Shown here piece by piece: positions 1 through 8,343 of a stretch of 34,156 bases of DNA. Source of the DNA: Chloroflexota bacterium. GTDB lineage: Bacteria > Chloroflexota > Ktedonobacteria > Ktedonobacterales > Ktedonobacteraceae. Where the stretch lies: positions 1-34,156 of the forward strand of contig VBJK01000102.1 in NCBI GenBank assembly GCA_005879655.1. The letters run 5' to 3'. The notes beneath the pieces were generated by a model, which had not been told where the DNA came from, did no database searches, and saw only the letters and a program-made list of their open reading frames with translations. Every line of letters starts with the position of its first letter. Position 1 is the stretch's first letter. The position numbers were made by a program, and so were the translations under genes.

Positions 1-1368
1 CAAGCTGCACAAAGTTATTTAAACATTCCTACCTTGATAGAAATAGCTAAACGGTCGGGAGCGCAAGCAGTGCATCCCGGTTATGGCTTTCTCGCGGAGA
101 ATGCGAGCTTTGTGCAGGCGTGCGAGGAGGCGGGACTCGTCTTTGTTGGTCCGCCAGCGGAGGCACAGTTAGCAATGGGTGAGAAGACGGCTGCCGGCCG
201 CACTGCCCAGGCGGCAGGGGTTCCCATTGTTCCCGGTGCGATGAGCGATGTGGAGGATGATGCACAGGCCCAGGAGATTGCAGAACGGCTAGGCTATCCG
301 ATCTTGTTGAAGGCTGCGGCAGGTGGTGGTGGCAAAGGTATTCGCTTTGTGCGTGCTGCCAAAGATCTGCTCTCGTCATTGCGTACGGCGAGAAGTGAGG
401 CCCGTAGCGCATTTGGCGATAGTCGTGTCTATTTAGAAAAGGCTATTACGCCCGCACGCCATATCGAAGTACAGTTTATTGCCGATACGTACGGCAATGT
501 TGTGCATCTCGGCGAACGCGAATGTAGTATTCAGCGCCGCCATCAAAAACTTATTGAAGAGTCGCCGTCGCCAGCGGTTGACGCAGCACTACGTGCACGC
601 ATGACTAAGGCAACGGTGGAGCTGGTGCGCTCCATTCGCTATGTCAATGCCGGAACGGCAGAGTTTTTAGTGGGGCCGGACGGGGATTTCTATTTCCTGG
701 AGGTGAATGCTCGTATCCAGGTGGAGCATCCCGTGACTGAAGCTTGTACGGGTATCGATCTCGTACAGGAACAATTTCGCGTTGCGGCTGGTCTACCGCT
801 CTCATTCACACAGGATGAGATTACGCTGCATGGTAGCGCTATCGAGTGCCGTATCTCGGCGGAAGATCCTGAGAACCGGTTTTTGCCTGCGACGGGTACC
901 GTACTGGCCCTGCAAGAACCCTCTGGGCCGGGTGTGCGCGTGGATAGTAGTCTGTATGCTGGTTTGCAGGTCCCGCTCTTCTACGATCCGCTACTCTCCA
1001 AACTGATTGTGTGGGGGAAGGATCGTCAGCAGGCTATTGCCAGAATGCGGCGTGCTCTGACGGAATATCAGATTGTTGGTGTTCGCACAACGCTGCCCTT
1101 CGCTCGCTGGCTGATGGCACAGGAACGCTTTATTGCGGGCGATCTCTCGACCGATTTTATTGCGGAGACGTGGGACACGCGCCCAAAGGATGCGGTAGCT
1201 GAGCATGATGGTGAACTGAGTCCAGCACAGGTTGCAGCGCTGGTGGGTGGCCTCTTGATGCAGGCTCAGGTGACAGAGGAGAAGGCGCGACGGGGTGCTA
1301 CTGCGGGTGATCAGGGTGAAGTTAGTCGGTGGCGGGACGCGGCACGGCGGGGGATTTTGGGGAGGTGA
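1..1368 (+). CDS. accC: Biotin carboxylase (acetyl-/acyl-CoA carboxylase subunit), 5' end outside window
   Basis: This subunit carboxylates biotin with ATP and bicarbonate, the first half-reaction of acetyl-CoA or propionyl-CoA carboxylase, in the cytoplasm. The reading frame is open from base 1 (QAAQSYLNIPTLIEIAKRSG), so the TTG at 34 is not the start and about 60 N-terminal residues lie upstream. Visible motifs are HPGYGFLAENASF, the ATP-grasp glycine loop AAAGGGGKGIRF (about window residues 105-116), ECSIQRRHQKLIEESPSP, and the active-site stretch NARIQVEHPVTE. The 'NAR' form of that stretch is frequent in acyl-CoA carboxylase alpha subunits. The last 60 or so residues extend past the usual biotin carboxylase core, are Ala/Gln/Arg-rich, and show no biotin attachment motif (MKM). 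Biotin is therefore carried on another protein or gene. Acetyl- versus propionyl-CoA specificity cannot be read from this subunit. Confidence 0.93.
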   Translation, partial: QAAQSYLNIPTLIEIAKRSGAQAVHPGYGFLAENASFVQACEEAGLVFVGPPAEAQLAMGEKTAAGRTAQAAGVPIVPGAMSDVEDDAQAQEIAERLGYPILLKAAAGGGGKGIRFVRAAKDLLSSLRTARSEARSAFGDSRVYLEKAITPARHIEVQFIADTYGNVVHLGERECSIQRRHQKLIEESPSPAVDAALRARMTKATVELVRSIRYVNAGTAEFLVGPDGDFYFLEVNARIQVEHPVTEACTGIDLVQEQFRVAAGLPLSFTQDEITLHGSAIECRISAEDPENRFLPATGTVLALQEPSGPGVRVDSSLYAGLQVPLFYDPLLSKLIVWGKDRQQAIARMRRALTEYQIVGVRTTLPFARWLMAQERFIAGDLSTDFIAETWDTRPKDAVAEHDGELSPAQVAALVGGLLMQAQVTEEKARRGATAGDQGEVSRWRDAARRGILGR

Positions 1369-1393
1369 AGTTCCTCCCCCGCCAGGAGAGTTG

Positions 1394-1449
1394 TGCATGT
1401 ATAGAACGTAGCTGCGCAATAAATTGCGCAGCTACGTTCTATACATGCA
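1394..1449. terminator. Perfect 27-bp inverted repeat between convergent genes
   Basis: Arms 1394-1420 and 1423-1449 are exact reverse complements with only two bases (AA) between them. The palindrome sits between the biotin carboxylase gene (+) and the convergent gene at 1463 (-), so it can act as a bidirectional transcription terminator or cruciform. There is no clear T-tract after it. Its centre (GTAGCTGCGCAAT and complement) matches a palindromic repeat found elsewhere in the window, so it may be a repeat element that doubles as a terminator. Confidence 0.7.
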
Positions 1450-1462
1450 TTTAGGTGATAGC

Positions 1463-2044
1463 TTACGTACAAGAATTAGAATGAGATACAATTGTAATGT
1501 TCATGATTTGTGTCCTGTTTGCGATAAGATAGGGGAGAGGCGGCGTATTAGGACAGTGATAAGCACCATGTTGGGGTGAGTAATGTGATTTTCCATCGCT
1601 GAGATTGATGTAGAACCATGCCGCATAGGTTGTACCAGTCTCCACTCTTACAACTGAGCCAATGGTATAAGCCATCGTACCAACCCCAGAAAAGCAAATG
1701 ACGTTTCCTTCTTGAGTGAAGAACTTCAAGATACCTGCATCAGTGGTCGCTGCGGAGCATGTAATAAGATGAATAGGTGGAGGAATAGGCGTAGGGGTAG
1801 GTGTTGGTATTGCTGTTGGTGTTGGTGTTGGTGTTGGTGTTGGCGTAATAAGAGGTGGAGCAGCAAAAGAGTTTATAGGGGCATCACGGATGGAATTAGG
1901 TGGTGGAGGTAAAGGGTGCATCATAAAAAACTGAACTATTGCTAGTAGTGCGGCTAGAGCACCTACAAAACTGCTTATAGTAGCGATAATGGTACGCATT
2001 TTTATCCGTGGTCGCTTCCTTTGCGGTTGTCTCATGTTCTGCAT
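1463..2044 (-). CDS. Membrane-anchored protein with Pro-Thr linker and small C-terminal domain
   Basis: I do not recognise a defined family. The 193-residue product starts with a basic segment (MQNMRQPQRKRPRIKMR) and one membrane helix (TIIATISSFVGALAALLAIVQFFMM). A low-complexity linker of alternating Thr and Pro follows, then a C-terminal domain of about 100 residues with four Cys (LITCSAAT, VICFSG, AYHCPN, SNSCT). Those Cys could form disulfides outside the cell. The C-terminal domain vaguely resembles small beta-rich domains of actinobacterial and chloroflexal secreted proteins, but I cannot name it. The start at 2044 is chosen because AAAGAGG lies six bases before that ATG; an ATG 18 bases upstream has no such site. 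A well-formed promoter lies at 2104-2132. The linker is encoded by five near-perfect hexamers, so its length could vary between strains. Confidence 0.7.
   Translation of the reverse strand: MQNMRQPQRKRPRIKMRTIIATISSFVGALAALLAIVQFFMMHPLPPPPNSIRDAPINSFAAPPLITPTPTPTPTPTAIPTPTPTPIPPPIHLITCSAATTDAGILKFFTQEGNVICFSGVGTMAYTIGSVVRVETGTTYAAWFYINLSDGKSHYSPQHGAYHCPNTPPLPYLIANRTQIMNITIVSHSNSCT
1815..1844. repeat. Hexanucleotide tandem repeat (GTTGGT)x5
   Basis: Four GTTGGT units and one GTTGGC lie inside the gene at 1463-2044 and encode the Thr-Pro linker on the minus strand. Unit loss or gain keeps the reading frame, so only linker length would change. Confidence 0.85.
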
Positions 2045-2103
2045 TATAAACCTCTTTATCATAGTTTTGCGTAAATATCAATAAGTAGCAAAATATCAAG
2101 ATG

Positions 2104-2132
2104 AGTATATATAAACTTTTGATTTTCGTCAA
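2104..2132 (-). promoter_or_regulatory. Sigma-70-type promoter for the gene at 1463-2044
   Basis: Read on the minus strand, TTGACG (2132-2127) is followed after exactly 17 bases by TATACT (2109-2104). Transcription would start near 2097, giving a leader of about 53 bases before the ATG at 2044. It lies just downstream of the terminator palindrome of the preceding operon. Confidence 0.6.
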
Positions 2133-2145
2133 TGGAAAGGATACA

Positions 2146-2229
2146 GAAAGCAAGAGTCAAAAGAGAGGACCGCTCACAGCCGTATGCGCATACGACTGTG
2201 AGCGGTCCTCTCTTTTGACTCTTGCTTTC
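2146..2229. terminator. 84-bp near-perfect palindrome directly after the PHP gene
   Basis: Arms 2146-2179 and 2196-2229 (34 bases each) are exact reverse complements. The middle 14 bases (CGTATGCGCATACG) are themselves palindromic, and one mismatched pair (2180/2195) joins the two parts. It begins one base after the stop codon of the gene at 2230. The stem contains AAAA-GAGAGGACCGC and GCGGTCCTCTC-TTTT, the A-tract/T-tract layout of a bidirectional intrinsic terminator, so it should end the rny-PHP transcript. Confidence 0.75.
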
Positions 2230-3114
2230 CTACTTCTCTTCCACCGGAGGTGGCAATTCAAACGTAGGCGGCGTCAGCCCATATCGCTTCACTGCTTCGG
2301 CCTTTAGACGCTCGACAGCCTCGTAGGGCACGTAGCGACCGCCAAGTGGCGTAGGATGAATGCCAGGACCGTGAAAATCAGTGCCGCCGGTAGGAATCAG
2401 ATCGTACTCGTCGGCAAGTGCACGTAAAGCCTGCTCTTGCTCTGGTGTATAGGGACCATAGTAGGTCTCTAAGCCAACCAGACCAGCACGCCGTAAGCCG
2501 GGCAACCAGTTGCGCAACTCACTCAGACCGGGTAGCTCGATCGGGTGAGCCATGACTGACAGACCGTTCGCGCTGGCAATCAGCTGCACAGCGTCCTCTG
2601 GCGTCAATTTATAGCGCGGTGCATAAGCAGGACCGCCCTTACCAATGTATTTGTCAAAAGCTTCGCCAATACTGTGCACATAGCCAGCTTCCAACAATGC
2701 CTTGGCAACGTGAGGCCGCCCCACAGCTCCCGCTGCAATCTCGCGTACACGCTCCCAGGAAACGGCTACCCCTTGCTCGTTCAGCAACTCAACCATGCGC
2801 TGACCACGACGCTCACGTGCGTCACGCAAGACCCGCAAAATGTCCTGGAATGCCGGTCGCTGATACTCTATAAAATAGCCGAGCACATGTACTTCACCGC
2901 CACTCACGTCCGTATTAATCTCGATACCAGGGATAAAATCGATATCCAGTTCGTGCGCGGCTTGAGCAGCTTCGTCTAGGCCATCAGAGCTATCATGATC
3001 GGTCAGAGCCAGCACGCGCAAACCAACCTCCTTTGCGCGATGCAGTAGTTCGGTTGGATAGTATATACCATCCGAAGCTGTAGAATGTGTATGAAGATCT
3101 ATATAATTAGACAC
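2230..3114 (-). CDS. PHP-domain metal-dependent phosphoesterase (RNase AM/YciV-TrpH type)
   Basis: The product is a 294-residue PHP-superfamily hydrolase. In E. coli the family member YciV (RNase AM) removes nucleotides from 5' ends of RNA and hydrolyses 3',5'-bisphosphonucleotides; which activity applies here is inference. The metal-binding set is complete: DLHTHSTASDG (H8, H10), TDHD (D39, H40, D41), GIEI (E65), EVHVLGY (H76), GRPHVA (H135), MAHP (H190) and GGTDFHG near residue 255. The start is GTG 3114, with GAGGAG eight bases upstream. The frame stays open a further 64 codons, but that part lies inside rny and has unrelated composition. The stop codon of rny overlaps this Shine-Dalgarno (TAGAGGAG), and only 13 bases separate the genes, so the two are co-transcribed and probably translationally coupled. 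A long palindromic terminator follows. Confidence 0.88.
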   Translation of the reverse strand: MSNYIDLHTHSTASDGIYYPTELLHRAKEVGLRVLALTDHDSSDGLDEAAQAAHELDIDFIPGIEINTDVSGGEVHVLGYFIEYQRPAFQDILRVLRDARERRGQRMVELLNEQGVAVSWERVREIAAGAVGRPHVAKALLEAGYVHSIGEAFDKYIGKGGPAYAPRYKLTPEDAVQLIASANGLSVMAHPIELPGLSELRNWLPGLRRAGLVGLETYYGPYTPEQEQALRALADEYDLIPTGGTDFHGPGIHPTPLGGRYVPYEAVERLKAEAVKRYGLTPPTFELPPPVEEK

Positions 3115-3127
3115 AAGCAGTTCTCCT

Positions 3128-4699
3128 CTAGCGAGCGTAATCGACAGAACGCGTCTCACGCACAACACAGACTTTGATCTGCCCAGGATAATCCAGGCTC
3201 TCCTCAATCTTATGAGCAATCTCACTAGCAAGACGTGATGCCGCAAACTCATCGACCTCTTCGGGCTTGACGATAATACGAACCTCACGGCCTGCTTGAA
3301 TGGCAAAGGACTTCTCTACGCCGGTAAATGAATTTGCGATATGCTCAAGCGCCTCAAGACGCTTAATGTACAGATCAATGGTCTCGCGCCTGGCTCCTGG
3401 CCGGGCCGCAGAGATTGCATCCGCAGCCTGCACGATTGCAGCCTCTAATGACTGTGGTTCCGTCTCACTCGCGTGATGTGCTACCATAGCGTGAATAATC
3501 TTTGGTGATTTACCAAAGCGGCGAGCTACTTCTCCTCCTATAATAGCATGAGGTCCTTCAACTTCCTGGTCAATTGCCTTGCCCATGTCATGCAGTAGAG
3601 CAGCGGTCTTACATACATTTACATCGGCTCCCAGCTCATGCGCCATAGTGGCGGCAAGAATCGAGACTTCAACTGAATGGGCGAGGACATTCTGACCATA
3701 GCTAGTGCGGAAACGCAACCGTCCAAGGATCTTGAGCAGCTCCGGCTGTAAGCCAGGCACATTCGCTTCCAGTGCAGCATTCTCGCCCGCTTCACGGATC
3801 AGCGCATCCACCTCCTGACGCGCTTTCGCCACCACATCCTCAATACGCGCCGGATGAATACGTCCGTCAAGAATAAGCTTTGTCAGGGCGAGACGAGCAA
3901 CCTCACGGCGCACCGGGTCAAAGCCAGAGAGAATGACCGCTTCCGGTGTATCATCAATAATCAGATCCACACCCGTAGCAGCCTCTAAAGCGCGAATATT
4001 ACGGCCCTCACGGCCAATAATGCGCCCCTTCATTTCGTCATTGGGCAAGAGCACTACAGAGACAACGGCTTCGGCCACCTGGTCCGATGCACAACGCTGA
4101 ATCGCCAGCGTAATAATTTCACGTGCACGCGCCTCCGCCTGTTCACGAGCTTGCTCTTCGATGAGACGGACACGGTGTGCAGCTTCCGTGCGCACAGTCT
4201 GTTCAATACGAGCAAGCAATATATCTCTGGCCTCAGCTTCGGTCAATTGTGCAATCTGCTCAAGCGCACCCAACTGTTCCATTTTATAGCCTTCCGCCTC
4301 CTCACGCGCTTGCTCTACACTGCGCTCTTTGACTGCTAATCTCCGTTCGCGCTGTTCCAGCGCCTCCATTTTGCGTTCAAGATTTTCCTCTTTCTGCTGT
4401 ATACGGCGCTCCTGACGCTGTATCTCAGCTCGTCGCTCCGCATTTTCTCGTTCTATGGTTGCCCGAAATAGAGCAGTTTCTTCCCGTGCTTCCCGTAAAG
4501 CTTCACGCTGCTCAGTTTGCACTTTCAATAAGCTGCGTTCACTCTCTTCTTTCAGGCTGCGCAGGCTCTTTTCATACTGCGCTCTATTTTTCGTCTTCTC
4601 ATAAAGGTATCCCACAAGGTAGCCCACTAAGAGAGCGATAACAACCCCCAGAATGGCTCCTACGACTAGGAATAAGACGTTCAACTGTGATAACGACAC
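3128..4699 (-). CDS. rny: Ribonuclease Y
   Basis: RNase Y is the membrane-bound endoribonuclease that starts mRNA decay in many bacteria lacking RNase E. The 523-residue length matches the family. Order of parts: one N-terminal membrane helix (about 8-30), a long charged coiled coil (35-200), a KH RNA-binding domain with [10 protein letters not shown] (225-234), and an HD domain with HSVEVS (341-346) and the catalytic pair LLHDMG (H370, D371), then VAHH. The start is GTG 4699, preceded by GGAGG nine bases away; the membrane helix follows at once, as expected. The PHP phosphoesterase gene follows 13 bases downstream. A promoter with TTGACG-N17-TATAGT lies at 4835-4863, leaving a leader of about 130 bases. 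Confidence 0.96.
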   Translation of the reverse strand: MSLSQLNVLFLVVGAILGVVIALLVGYLVGYLYEKTKNRAQYEKSLRSLKEESERSLLKVQTEQREALREAREETALFRATIERENAERRAEIQRQERRIQQKEENLERKMEALEQRERRLAVKERSVEQAREEAEGYKMEQLGALEQIAQLTEAEARDILLARIEQTVRTEAAHRVRLIEEQAREQAEARAREIITLAIQRCASDQVAEAVVSVVLLPNDEMKGRIIGREGRNIRALEAATGVDLIIDDTPEAVILSGFDPVRREVARLALTKLILDGRIHPARIEDVVAKARQEVDALIREAGENAALEANVPGLQPELLKILGRLRFRTSYGQNVLAHSVEVSILAATMAHELGADVNVCKTAALLHDMGKAIDQEVEGPHAIIGGEVARRFGKSPKIIHAMVAHHASETEPQSLEAAIVQAADAISAARPGARRETIDLYIKRLEALEHIANSFTGVEKSFAIQAGREVRIIVKPEEVDEFAASRLASEIAHKIEESLDYPGQIKVCVVRETRSVDYAR

Positions 4700-4834
4700 T
4701 GCGGCCCACCTCCAATTAAGTAAGGGCGATCAGGCCTCTAAAGGCTTGAAGATAATATCATTGTTTAGAATCATGTGCAGTATATATGCTATCTCCGGCG
4801 AACAAGATGTAAAGGTATACTATGCGCCAAGCAT

Positions 4835-4863
4835 ACTATATAGGAGTGTTAACAATACGTCAA
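4835..4863 (-). promoter_or_regulatory. Sigma-70-type promoter for the rny operon
   Basis: On the minus strand TTGACG (4863-4858) and TATAGT (4840-4835) are separated by exactly 17 bases. The -35 hexamer is the same as in the promoter at 2127-2132. The start point would be near 4828. The promoter lies between the hairpin at 4886-4953 and the rny start, so it serves rny and the PHP gene. Confidence 0.6.
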
Positions 4864-4885
4864 GAAGCAGTTTCTGGGTGAGGCA

Positions 4886-4953
4886 CAGAAGTCGCAAAGA
4901 GAGCGCGAAAAATCCGATGCGGCAGATTTTTCACGCTCTCTTTGCGACTTCTG
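4886..4953. terminator. 29-bp-arm hairpin after the mannosyltransferase gene
   Basis: Arms 4886-4914 and 4925-4953 are complementary except for one pair that would be G-U in RNA. The loop is 10 bases. It starts 18 bases after the stop codon of the minus-strand gene at 4972. Like the palindrome at 2146-2229, it carries CAAAGAGAG on one side and CTCTCTTTG on the other, suggesting a shared bidirectional terminator design. Confidence 0.7.
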
Positions 4954-4971
4954 TATTGCGTGTTAGCTGCC

Positions 4972-6195
4972 CTAAACAGCCCAATGTCCCGTGATAAACT
5001 GTAAAGTAAAGAAGGCCAGAAATGCCGAGGATAGGATGAGATAACTATGGTGAAACCATGGCCGCCGTCCCAGACGAGCCAGGATGATGAAGCCAACAAA
5101 TACCTCAAGCACCAAGCGCTGCATCAACAGTAAAGGATCGTATGGCAGACCGGCGGCAGTTCCTGGCGCAACTGGGAAAAGTAGCGCATAACAAAGCACC
5201 ATAAACCCGAAGAGGATGAAGGTCCATTGATTACCTGCGAGCCGCTCAGGACCCAATAGAGCAAGTGCTATCAGTATGAGAAAGAGCAAGAGAGCACCTA
5301 GATCAATGATGTTATGCAGGGTGAAGAAACCGAAACGTGGCGCTGTCATGATAAATTTAAGTGCAAGTAATGGCGCTACCCAGGGCGGACTGATCGTCCC
5401 GCGCGCTAGCAACGGCGTGTGGATAAATGCGAGCGGATCGCTAAAGCGCTGAGACAATGCATATGCGTAAACGCCCAGACCCAACGGAATCAAAAATACT
5501 GCAAAGAAACTCAGTAGCCGCGTAAATGCATACCCTCGCCTTTTTTTACGCCATTCATCCACAAACAAAGGAAAGCTCTGCCTTGCATATTCGCACAGGA
5601 AGATGATAAGAAGGAATAAACCGATAAAATTCGTTAGAGTCGCTAATCCACCAAAGAGGCCAGCCAACCACCATAAGCCTTGTCGCATCGCATAGAAACT
5701 CAATAGCATGAAGAAAAGAAAAAGCGACTCTTGATAGCCCGCGAAGAAGAAGAGCGCAGTAGGAAAGATGGCAAGATAGACTACCGCCCGTCGTGCAGTC
5801 ACCTCGTCAAACTCCGTCTCAACCAGACGGTAGAAAACAAGCAAGGTCCCCAAAAAAGCCACATTGGAGATCAGCATGCCGCAGAGCAAGATATCCTTGT
5901 GCGTCATCACAGATAACACGTGCTCTAGTGCAGGAAACAACGGAAACAAAGAAGTATCATCCTGGCTCACATAACCCTGCGCTGCGATAGTAGCGAAATG
6001 GGCGGCATCCCAGCGATTCCACGTGTAAATCACATCATGCAACGAAAGCGAACCGGGCCAGTCATTGGGAATTGAAAAGAGGATACCACCAAAATACGTG
6101 AGCAGAAGAAAGATTAAACGTGTAATCATAAAAACGGGAAAGACAGCTACTACCGCACCCCACCAGGATTTGAGACTAATACGCCAGGCCTCCAT
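4972..6195 (-). CDS. PIG-V-like polytopic mannosyltransferase
   Basis: The product is a 407-residue integral membrane protein with about ten hydrophobic segments. It resembles bacterial members of the PIG-V (GT76/GT-C) mannosyltransferases, which use a lipid-linked mannose donor on the outer face of the membrane. Diagnostic stretches are YTWNRWDAAHFATIAAQGY in the first outer loop, where the Trp-Asp pair is the likely catalytic region, SLFPLFPALEHVLS, and FPTALFFFAGYQESLFLFF. The start ATG 6195 has only a weak upstream GGA, but the membrane pattern begins directly after it. No partner gene adjoins: rny lies downstream with its own promoter, and the receptor pair lies upstream. The acceptor (glycolipid or glycoprotein) is unknown. 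Confidence 0.8.
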   Translation of the reverse strand: MEAWRISLKSWWGAVVAVFPVFMITRLIFLLLTYFGGILFSIPNDWPGSLSLHDVIYTWNRWDAAHFATIAAQGYVSQDDTSLFPLFPALEHVLSVMTHKDILLCGMLISNVAFLGTLLVFYRLVETEFDEVTARRAVVYLAIFPTALFFFAGYQESLFLFFMLLSFYAMRQGLWWLAGLFGGLATLTNFIGLFLLIIFLCEYARQSFPLFVDEWRKKRRGYAFTRLLSFFAVFLIPLGLGVYAYALSQRFSDPLAFIHTPLLARGTISPPWVAPLLALKFIMTAPRFGFFTLHNIIDLGALLLFLILIALALLGPERLAGNQWTFILFGFMVLCYALLFPVAPGTAAGLPYDPLLLMQRLVLEVFVGFIILARLGRRPWFHHSYLILSSAFLAFFTLQFITGHWAV

Positions 6196-6219
6196 CTCTA
6201 GATCCAGTCCTTTGCCCCG

Positions 6220-6266
6220 TAACTATGCAATTCATTGTGCCTTTATTACAATAAATTGCATAATTA
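6220..6266. repeat. Palindromic repeat, 19-bp arms
   Basis: Arms 6220-6238 and 6248-6266 are complementary apart from two positions, with a nine-base loop. The left arm contains GCAATTCATTGTGCC, almost the same as a segment at 26651-26666, so this is one copy of the dispersed palindromic family. It lies 70 bases past the stop of the receptor operon and may also terminate it. Confidence 0.6.
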
Positions 6267-6336
6267 TGGATATTTTATTGCTTATACATTACATGCAAGC
6301 ACACTTGAGAACAAAAATAACCGCTTGTAGTATACA

Positions 6337-8343
6337 TTACATCGCAGTACTCTTGCCCTGTGTTAAAGGCCGTTTGGCATCTGCATCCACGAGCGGTGTT
6401 GTCGCAGGAATGCGCTTGAAGCGCCGTGGCACAGCAGCAGGTATGGGTGTAACAGGATTGGCCTTGAAAGTAGCTTTGAGCGGCTGCGAAACCTCGCGCA
6501 ACTTGAAGACTTCAACCGCAACGCGCAACTCTTCAACCTGGCGCGCTAAATACTCCAGATTTTGCGTAGCTCTACGTGCACTTGCGCTAATGTGCTGTGT
6601 TGACTGCGAGACTTGCTGCATGACATCCTCAAGGGCATTGAACGAGTGCAACTGCTGTGTCGTCATCTGGTTAATCACATCCATTCCTCGTGCCTGATGC
6701 TCTACCGCAGCAAAGATAGTCTTCAGGGAAGCCTCAGCATCTTCAGCAAGTTTTGCCCCCTGTGAACTTTCCCGTTCAGTGTCCTGCATGGATAAGCTAG
6801 CTGAGCCAATATCCTCGTGTACACCCTGCACAATCCGAGCAATAGAGCTAACCTGACTGGTGGTTCGTTCCGCAAGACGTAGAATATCACCAGCAACAAC
6901 ACCAAACCCCTTGCCATGCTCGCCAACGCGAGATGCTTGCACAGCTGCATCGTGCGCTAGATGATTCATCTGTTGTGAGATAGTGGAGATAACTGTAATA
7001 ATCTGATTGATATCACTGGAGTGTTTATCTAGCTTCTGCACTTTTATCGCTGTTTCATGCACATTCTCGTGGATACGCTTCATACCATCAACGGTCCGCT
7101 GGACAGAGAGCCGCCCCTTCTGAATAGCAGTTTGTGTATCTCGCACCAGATCATCCAGCTTGTGCGTACGATCAGCAACCAGGCGACTGGAATGCGTCAT
7201 CTGCTTTACCTTTACCGTCGCCTCAGCGATCTCTTGCAACTGCACAGTACTCATATTCACTAACTGAGTGAGCATAGTGCGCGCTATGACGGTAGAAGTT
7301 TCTACCTCACGAGACGCGATCTTCACACGTATGATCAGGCCACCCAGCACCCCAACCATATTATTAAAGAAATTTGCCAGAGACTGTAGCATGCCGGGCA
7401 TTACCTCGGCATATACTTGCAGGTCCCCTTCACCGATCCCCCTCACTTCGCTTACCAGCTTCTCAATTTGTCCCTGTAGCTCATCGCGCCGCAGCTCCGC
7501 CTCCTGAATCTCATCGCTTCCCCTGATAGTAATCCGTGCCTCGCTATCGCCTTTACTGATACGCTGCGTGAGAACTGCCAGCTCATGCAGGGGCCGTGTA
7601 ATAGTAAGATTTATGACATATCCGACAATAACTACCACACACAAGATAGCCAGGAAAGCAACGCTAGCGAAAATAGTGAAACGTAGCCTGGATGCTTCAC
7701 CGATCGTAGTGACATCATCACTTACCGTATGCGCGAGAGCCACGATAGCAGTCCAGTTCTCTTCTAACGGAGTATAGCGCTCGTTGGCAACGAGTAGCAG
7801 TTGATAGACCTTCACGGATGGCTGATTTAGCTTGAGCGCCTGTAGCAGCTGGTTCTGAGCGTGCAGGTACGCTGGCCACTGTTCACTCATAACACTACGA
7901 AGCGTGTTCTGCTGATCTCGCTCGATAGTTGCGAGCGTTTTATTACCGACAAGCTGCTCGCGTACGCTCCCCATGTTGCTAGAGCTACCAACCAGATAGT
8001 TCTGCTGAAACTTGGTCAGTATTTGACCAAAGAGAGTTTGCAGCGTGTTTATCTCACTATTCAGTTGGCTCTCTAACTGGAGCGTGTGGGCATCATGCGC
8101 AGTACTCACAAACTTCGCGGCATGAAGCGTAGCCAGATCAGCGTTCATCTGTTGCAAGGTCTGCAACTGCGCCGTTGCTATCCCAACAGCATCGGCACTC
8201 ACCCGTACCGCCTGTCCATGCACGCCGAGCGCTTGCATGTAAGCGCCAGCGAGCAAGAAAATGATCAGCCCTGGAATAACGGCCACGATCAGCGAAGCAA
8301 AGAAAAGGCGGCGATAGATCGAGGTTTGAGCAATCCATTTCAT
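6337..8343 (-). CDS. MCP-like transmembrane receptor 2 (degenerate signalling tip)
   Basis: The 668-residue protein has the build of a methyl-accepting chemotaxis receptor: a membrane helix near 13-35, a helical extracytoplasmic sensor of about 190 residues, a second helix near 224-247, HAMP-like segments (ITRPLHELAVLTQRISKGD; then GIGEGDLQVYAEV), and a long coiled-coil signalling domain. The tip reads ISQQMNHLAHDAAVQASRVG where E. coli Tsr has [20 protein letters not shown]. The positions of Tsr Phe373 and Glu385 are both Gln. The first HAMP is about 18 residues shorter than in the sister gene, lacking most of its second helix. The start ATG 8343 has GGAG six bases upstream and overlaps the stop of the upstream gene (ATGA). 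No cheA or cheW is present here, so a non-chemotactic scaffold or sensor role is likely (inference). Confidence 0.8.
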   Translation of the reverse strand: MKWIAQTSIYRRLFFASLIVAVIPGLIIFLLAGAYMQALGVHGQAVRVSADAVGIATAQLQTLQQMNADLATLHAAKFVSTAHDAHTLQLESQLNSEINTLQTLFGQILTKFQQNYLVGSSSNMGSVREQLVGNKTLATIERDQQNTLRSVMSEQWPAYLHAQNQLLQALKLNQPSVKVYQLLLVANERYTPLEENWTAIVALAHTVSDDVTTIGEASRLRFTIFASVAFLAILCVVVIVGYVINLTITRPLHELAVLTQRISKGDSEARITIRGSDEIQEAELRRDELQGQIEKLVSEVRGIGEGDLQVYAEVMPGMLQSLANFFNNMVGVLGGLIIRVKIASREVETSTVIARTMLTQLVNMSTVQLQEIAEATVKVKQMTHSSRLVADRTHKLDDLVRDTQTAIQKGRLSVQRTVDGMKRIHENVHETAIKVQKLDKHSSDINQIITVISTISQQMNHLAHDAAVQASRVGEHGKGFGVVAGDILRLAERTTSQVSSIARIVQGVHEDIGSASLSMQDTERESSQGAKLAEDAEASLKTIFAAVEHQARGMDVINQMTTQQLHSFNALEDVMQQVSQSTQHISASARRATQNLEYLARQVEELRVAVEVFKLREVSQPLKATFKANPVTPIPAAVPRRFKRIPATTPLVDADAKRPLTQGKSTAM

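Noticed and set aside
1712..1912. Plus-strand reading frame rich in Cys and Trp (looks like a small metal-binding peptide)
   Set aside because: It is the reverse reading of the GTTGGT repeat that encodes the Thr-Pro linker; no ribosome site or promoter.
3115..3306. N-terminal extension of the PHP protein by 64 residues
   Set aside because: The extension lies inside rny, has shadow-like composition rich in Arg, Leu and Ser, and a strong ribosome site marks GTG 3114.
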